This document shows positions 7,473-10,703 of a stretch of DNA of 10,703 bases, piece by piece. Position numbers and translations under genes: made by a program. The notes under the pieces were generated by a model, which was not told where the DNA came from, did not search any database, and saw only the letters and a list, made by a program, of their open reading frames with translations. The stretch spans positions 1 through 10,703 of the forward strand of contig JANXSB010000361.1 of the NCBI GenBank assembly GCA_025352865.1, in the 5' to 3' direction. The stretch's first letter is position 1, and every line of letters begins with the position of its first letter. The stretch comes from Chthoniobacter sp. (GTDB lineage: Bacteria > Verrucomicrobiota > Verrucomicrobiia > Chthoniobacterales > Chthoniobacteraceae).

Positions 7473-8521
7473 GCGGTGTTTTCCCGCTGCCGCCGAGGCT
7501 GCGCACGCCGCCGATTGTTGATGCCGTTTTGATCCGGGCGCACTACAAACACGGTGCCATCCGGCGGATCGCCGCGCCGCATTTTCATGTGAACAAACCC
7601 GACAGCAAAACCACCCAAAGCGTCCGCCGCCTCGTCCGCGAGATTCCGCTGCCCGCCAGCCTTTTCTCCGGCATGACGATCCAGCAATCGCTCGCGCCGG
7701 ACAATATCATCCTCTTTCAGCGCAGCGACGCGACGGCGCTGAAACCCGAGGGCGTGACGGCGAATTATCATCACCGCTTCGAGCTGACCGTGGTGCTGGA
7801 AAAGGCCGCGCCGGTGCGCATCGACCGCATCACTTTTCTCCTCAATCCCGGCGAGTGCGTGCTGACTTTTCCGAACCAGTTTCATCACTACATGGATACT
7901 GCCGCCGGGCGGCTGGAGTGGCTTTTCATCACTTTCGAACTGCGGAGCGCCGACGCCGTCCGCGCGCTGCACAACAGCCCGCGCGCGCTCGACCGCGAGG
8001 CGATGGAACTGCTCCACGCGATCGTCCGCGAAGCCCGGCAGCCGCGCGCCCCGCAGCCTGACACGCTCGAAATTTCCTACCTGCTCTCGCGCCTGCTCCG
8101 GCATCTCGCGGGCTGCCCCACGCTGCCCGCGGAGCGCATCGACATCCACTCGAGCGACGATGTGCGCGATGTGATTTTGGAAAGCATCAACCGTTATGTC
8201 CGCGCGCATCTCAGCAGGGCGGTGTCGATCTCCGACATCGCCGAGGAGCTGGGCTACAGCGTGAGCCATCTGCGCGCGGTTTTCCGCGACCGGCTCGGGG
8301 TGAGCCTCGGCAAATACATCCGCGAGTCGCGGCTCTCGGAGGCGGCGCAGCTTTTGCAGAGCGGAGATTTGGCCGTGTCGGACATCGGCGAGCGCTGCGG
8401 CTTCGAGTCGCTCTACGCGTTCTCTCGCGCCTTTCGCAAAGCCTACGGCATCCCGCCGCGCAGCTACCGCCAGCTCGTGCAGGAGGGCGGGCCGCTGCCG
8501 GTCACCGGCACGGGTCGCTGA
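7466..8521 (+). CDS. AraC-family transcriptional regulator
   Basis: A 351-aa regulator if started at ATG 7466. Residues about 95-160 form a cupin-like sensor domain (YHHRFELTVVLE, LNPGECVLTFP, FHHYM), as in AraC proteins that bind sugars or related ligands. Residues about 232-336 are the double helix-turn-helix DNA-binding domain: first HTH at 254-275 (SISDIAEELGYSVSHLRAVF), second at about 303-326 (VSDIGERCGF, YAFSRAFRKAYG), closing with GIPPRSYRQ. The first 41 residues show no recognisable domain and cover the tRNA promoter, so a GTG start at 7589 (310 aa) is a serious alternative. The target is unknown. A remnant of an oligogalacturonate-lyase-like gene directly downstream hints at a former role in polysaccharide use. 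Near the 3' end, TGCCGGT (8496-8502) and ACCGGCA (8504-8510) form a palindrome, followed after the stop by a T5 run, too far away for a convincing terminator. Confidence 0.88.
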   Translation: MASGVFPLPPRLRTPPIVDAVLIRAHYKHGAIRRIAAPHFHVNKPDSKTTQSVRRLVREIPLPASLFSGMTIQQSLAPDNIILFQRSDATALKPEGVTANYHHRFELTVVLEKAAPVRIDRITFLLNPGECVLTFPNQFHHYMDTAAGRLEWLFITFELRSADAVRALHNSPRALDREAMELLHAIVREARQPRAPQPDTLEISYLLSRLLRHLAGCPTLPAERIDIHSSDDVRDVILESINRYVRAHLSRAVSISDIAEELGYSVSHLRAVFRDRLGVSLGKYIRESRLSEAAQLLQSGDLAVSDIGERCGFESLYAFSRAFRKAYGIPPRSYRQLVQEGGPLPVTGTGR

Positions 8522-8637
8522 GGTTTTTCCATGAGCAGCCATCCGCAGGCCTGTCTGCTCACCGCCGTTTGCTCGCTCTCGGCCATTTTCGCGCGCGGTG
8601 AAAACGCGGACGCGGCCGTCAAATCCCAGTTCATCTG

Positions 8638-8748
8638 CGCGACGGGCGCGCTTTGATCTATACGGTGCAGATTGCGACGAGGGAGCTGAAGGTGATCCAT
8701 CGCGAAGACGACTGGACGAATCATCTGCAATGTTCGCCGACCGATCCG
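8638..8748 (+). pseudogene. Remnant of an oligogalacturonate-lyase-like gene
   Basis: The frame around 8653 reads IYTVQIATRELKVIHREDD and then WTNHLQCSPTDP. This resembles the beta-propeller segment of oligogalacturonate lyases (pectate lyase family 22), where a sequence of the type IxTVDIxTxExxxIH is followed by WxxHxxFSPTDP and then FCHEGPW. Here similarity stops right after SPTDP, and the FCHEGPW part with its metal-binding His is missing. Upstream, similarity ends at about the ATG-ALIY boundary, and neither side gives a start or a complete domain. About 35 of an expected roughly 400 residues remain, so this is a non-functional fragment. The intact enzyme cleaves unsaturated oligogalacturonides from pectin. 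Family assignment is from memory of the motif. Confidence 0.5.
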
Positions 8749-8825
8749 CGACGCCCATCTGGCCGGGGAAATTGGCGGAAAATGATCGCGCCAGAGTGGC
8801 AGTCGTTTTTTATCCTAGGCCGCTG

Positions 8826-8892
8826 GTGTCGCGCCAAATGGTGACACGGCAAATCACCGATCTGATTTGTCCGGCGGAAAAACTTTTTCCGC
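8826..8892. promoter_or_regulatory. Cluster of inverted repeats upstream of clpC, candidate operator region
   Basis: Three dyads lie side by side. GTGTC (8826-8830) pairs with GACAC (8843-8847). AAATCA (8851-8856) and TGATTT (8863-8868) flank a six-base spacer. GCGGAAAAA (8874-8882) and TTTTTCCGC (8884-8892) form a perfect nine-base palindrome around one base. A further GCGTG-GCG-CACGC hairpin sits at 8913-8925. The second and third have the size and symmetry of binding sites for dimeric repressors. They lie 126 to 192 bases before the clpC ATG. Function is inferred from symmetry and position only; the third could also act as an RNA hairpin. Confidence 0.4.
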
Positions 8893-9017
8893 GCAAAACC
8901 GCGTCCCACCTTGCGTGGCGCACGCATTCGCGACAAGTTGACGGCGTTCCCGGATCTGGCTGCGGCTGGCGCGAAGTGCGCGGCAGGCGGCGGGGCACGG
9001 TGAACGCTCTAGCCAAA

Positions 9018-10703
9018 ATGATGAACAACTTCACACCCCGCGCGCAACAGGTCCTCGCACTCGCCCGCAAGGAAGCTGATCGCTTCAACCACAACTACGT
9101 CGGCACGGAGCACCTGCTCCTCGGGCTCATCAAGCTCGGCCAGGGCGTCGCCGTGAATGTGCTCCAGAAGATGGGGCTCGATCTCGAAACCGTGCGCATG
9201 GAAGTCGAAAAGCAGGTCGGCAGCGGCCCGGAAACCAAGATGGTGGGGAACATCCCCTACACGCCGCGCGTGAAGAAAGTGCTCGCGCTCGCGGGCAAGG
9301 AGGCGAAGTCGCTGAATCATTCGTACGTCGGCACCGAGCACATTTTGCTCGGCCTGCTGCGCGAGGGCGAAGGTGTGGCGGCGCGCGTGCTGAAGAATCT
9401 CGAGGTCGATATCGAGCGTACGCGGAATGAGATTTTGAAGGAACTCGATCCAAACTTCACGCCGCCGGAATCCGAGTCGGAGCCGCAGCAGGAAAACGCG
9501 GGCCGTGGTGGGAAGGAAGTGAAGACGCCGGCGCTGCGGGCGTTTGGGCGCGACCTCACGGAGCTGGCGAAAAAGGGTGAGATTGATCCGGTGATCGGGC
9601 GCGCGAGCGAAATCGAGCGCGTGATCCAGGTGCTCTGCCGGCGGACGAAAAATAATCCTGTGCTCATCGGCGAGGCCGGTGTGGGCAAGACGGCGATCGT
9701 CGAGGGACTCGCGCAGGAAATCGCGAGCGGCAATGTGCCGGAGCTGTTGCGTGACCGGAAAGTCATCACGCTCGACCTCGCGCTAATGGTCGCGGGGACG
9801 AAATACCGCGGCCAGTTCGAGGAGCGCATCAAGGCCGTGATGGACGAAATCCGCCGTGCGAAAAACATCATCCTTTTCATCGACGAACTGCACACCATCG
9901 TCGGAGCCGGCAGCGCGGAAGGCGCGATGGACGCGAGCAACATCCTCAAGCCCGCGCTCAGCCGCGGCGAGATGCAGTGCGTCGGCGCGACCACGCTCAA
10001 CGAGTTCCGCAAATACATCGAGAAGGACGCCGCGCTGGAGCGCCGTTTCCAGCAGGTGAAAGTCGAGGCGCCCAGCGTCGATGAGGCGATCCTCATTTTG
10101 AAAGGGCTGCGCGGGAAATACGAAGCGCACCACAAGGCGCGCTACACCGATGTCGCGCTGGAGCAGGCCGTGAAGCTCAGCGACCGCTACCTCACCGGGC
10201 GCTTCCTGCCGGACAAGGCCATCGACATCATGGACGAAGCCGGCGCGCGCGCCCGCATCGGCTCGATGACGCGCCCGCCGAACGTGAAGGACATCGAAAA
10301 GGAGATCGAAGAAATCCGCGGCAACAAGGAAGGCGCAATCAAGGCGCAGGACTTTGAGAAAGCCGCGAGCCTGCGCGACGACGAAAAGCACGCGAAGGAA
10401 AAGCTCGAGCGCATCCTCACGGAATGGCGCGAGCAACGCGAAGAGCGCGAGGTCGTCGTGAGCGAGGATGACATCATGCACGTCGTCTCGAAATGGACCG
10501 GCGTGCCCCTCAACCGCATGGAGCAGGCCGAGACGCAGAAGCTCCTCGCGATGGAAGGCGAGCTGCGCGGCAAGGTCATCGGCCAGGACGAAGCCGTCAT
10601 CGCCATCAGCAAGGCGCTGCGCCGCTCGCGCGCCGACTTGAAAGATCCGCGCCGCCCCATCGGCTCGTTCATCTTCCTCGGCCCGACCGGCGTCGGAAAA
10701 ACC
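9018..10703 (+). CDS. clpC: ClpC, AAA+ unfoldase of the Clp protease (3' partial)
   Basis: An HSP100 ATPase that unfolds proteins and feeds them to the ClpP peptidase in the cytoplasm. The 562 codons present show two Clp N repeats (about 5-68 and 80-142, each beginning FTPRAQQVL or YTPRVKKVL and containing YVGTEH). Next comes the first AAA+ domain with Walker A GEAGVGKT (218-225), Walker B FIDE ending at Asp289-Glu290, and sensor/arginine region ATTLNEFRKYIEKD, ALERRF. The middle domain contains a UVR motif (about 437-472; QDFEKAASLRDDE), which marks ClpC as distinct from ClpB and ClpA. The window ends exactly within Walker A of the second AAA+ domain (GPTGVGKT, 555-562); about 270-300 residues are missing. 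ATG 9018 is chosen; ATG 9021 and GTG 9000 are also in frame. No ctsR, mcsA or mcsB precedes it, unlike in Firmicutes. Confidence 0.95.
   Translation, partial: MMNNFTPRAQQVLALARKEADRFNHNYVGTEHLLLGLIKLGQGVAVNVLQKMGLDLETVRMEVEKQVGSGPETKMVGNIPYTPRVKKVLALAGKEAKSLNHSYVGTEHILLGLLREGEGVAARVLKNLEVDIERTRNEILKELDPNFTPPESESEPQQENAGRGGKEVKTPALRAFGRDLTELAKKGEIDPVIGRASEIERVIQVLCRRTKNNPVLIGEAGVGKTAIVEGLAQEIASGNVPELLRDRKVITLDLALMVAGTKYRGQFEERIKAVMDEIRRAKNIILFIDELHTIVGAGSAEGAMDASNILKPALSRGEMQCVGATTLNEFRKYIEKDAALERRFQQVKVEAPSVDEAILILKGLRGKYEAHHKARYTDVALEQAVKLSDRYLTGRFLPDKAIDIMDEAGARARIGSMTRPPNVKDIEKEIEEIRGNKEGAIKAQDFEKAASLRDDEKHAKEKLERILTEWREQREEREVVVSEDDIMHVVSKWTGVPLNRMEQAETQKLLAMEGELRGKVIGQDEAVIAISKALRRSRADLKDPRRPIGSFIFLGPTGVGKT

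Larger units (their letters stand above)
8522..9017. other. Gene-poor stretch between the AraC gene and clpC
   Basis: No intact gene of a recognisable family lies in these 496 bases. A 41-codon frame at 8531-8655 (+) has a hydrophobic start, but I cannot support it. The first part holds the oligogalacturonate-lyase-like scrap, the second a series of inverted repeats ahead of clpC. I looked for a CIRCE element (TTAGCACTC-N9-GAGTGCTAA) as a heat-shock operator and found none. A TTGACG hexamer at 8938-8943 could be a -35 box, but no good -10 sits 16-18 bases after it. Confidence 0.6.

Noticed and set aside
7037..8758. 573-codon minus-strand frame crossing the tRNA gene and the AraC gene
   Set aside because: It runs through a confirmed tRNA and the well-conserved HTH domain on the other strand, and its own translation shows no domain.
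8788..8813. GCCA/TGGC hairpin followed by a T6 run as an intrinsic terminator (+)
   Set aside because: The four-pair stem is separated from the T-run by several bases and would not be stable enough.
1..10703. CRISPR array, insertion sequence or toxin-antitoxin/defence module
   Set aside because: I found no regularly spaced repeats, no transposase or integrase frame and no paired small genes of such families.

Overview
The window looks like a high-GC member of the Verrucomicrobiota (PVC group). Two things point there. The first gene is a PVC-type membrane-bound dehydrogenase-like protein: a beta-propeller followed by HEAT repeats and a discoidin-like domain, an architecture largely confined to Verrucomicrobiota and Planctomycetota. 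The last gene is a ClpC whose N-terminal sequence resembles verrucomicrobial ClpC as I know it. Both end genes are cut by the window.

Layout. Positions 1-90 are an exact reverse-complement copy of 164-253, which looks like a fold-back artefact at a contig end; the real, 5'-truncated dehydrogenase-like gene starts near 84 and runs to 3287 (+), ending in an azurin-like copper domain. Only 15 bases later a SUV3-type DExH RNA helicase ends, encoded on the minus strand (3303-5402). Further minus-strand genes follow: a membrane-anchored alpha/beta-hydrolase (5633-6520), in a stretch clearly poorer in GC than its neighbours, and a secreted NTF2-like/DUF4440 protein (6591-7040). A 68-residue two-helix membrane protein (7139-7345, +) diverges from the latter and runs head-on into a tRNA-Val(GAC) gene (7348-7422, -) with an encoded CCA and a recognisable promoter. 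Then comes an AraC-family regulator (7466-8521, +). Behind it are a decayed scrap of an oligogalacturonate-lyase-like gene (about 8638-8748) and a non-coding leader with stacked inverted repeats. clpC (9018 to the window edge, +) carries two Clp N repeats, the complete D1 ATPase, the UVR middle region and the first residues of D2.

How the parts relate. This is mostly a patchwork of independent transcription units, not one pathway. Housekeeping items (tRNA-Val, clpC, the RNA helicase) sit among accessory genes (copper/HEAT dehydrogenase-like protein, hydrolase, AraC regulator). The lyase scrap after the AraC gene suggests that a plant-polysaccharide (pectin) utilisation gene once lay there, perhaps under that regulator. 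I see no convincing new defence or mobile system. The observations most worth a second look are the 90-base fold-back, the replacement of the usual C-terminal haem by an azurin-like domain, the SUV3-like helicase with an unassigned N-terminus and a terminal zinc ribbon, the lyase remnant, the dyads ahead of clpC, and the tRNA promoter that overlaps the nominal AraC start.
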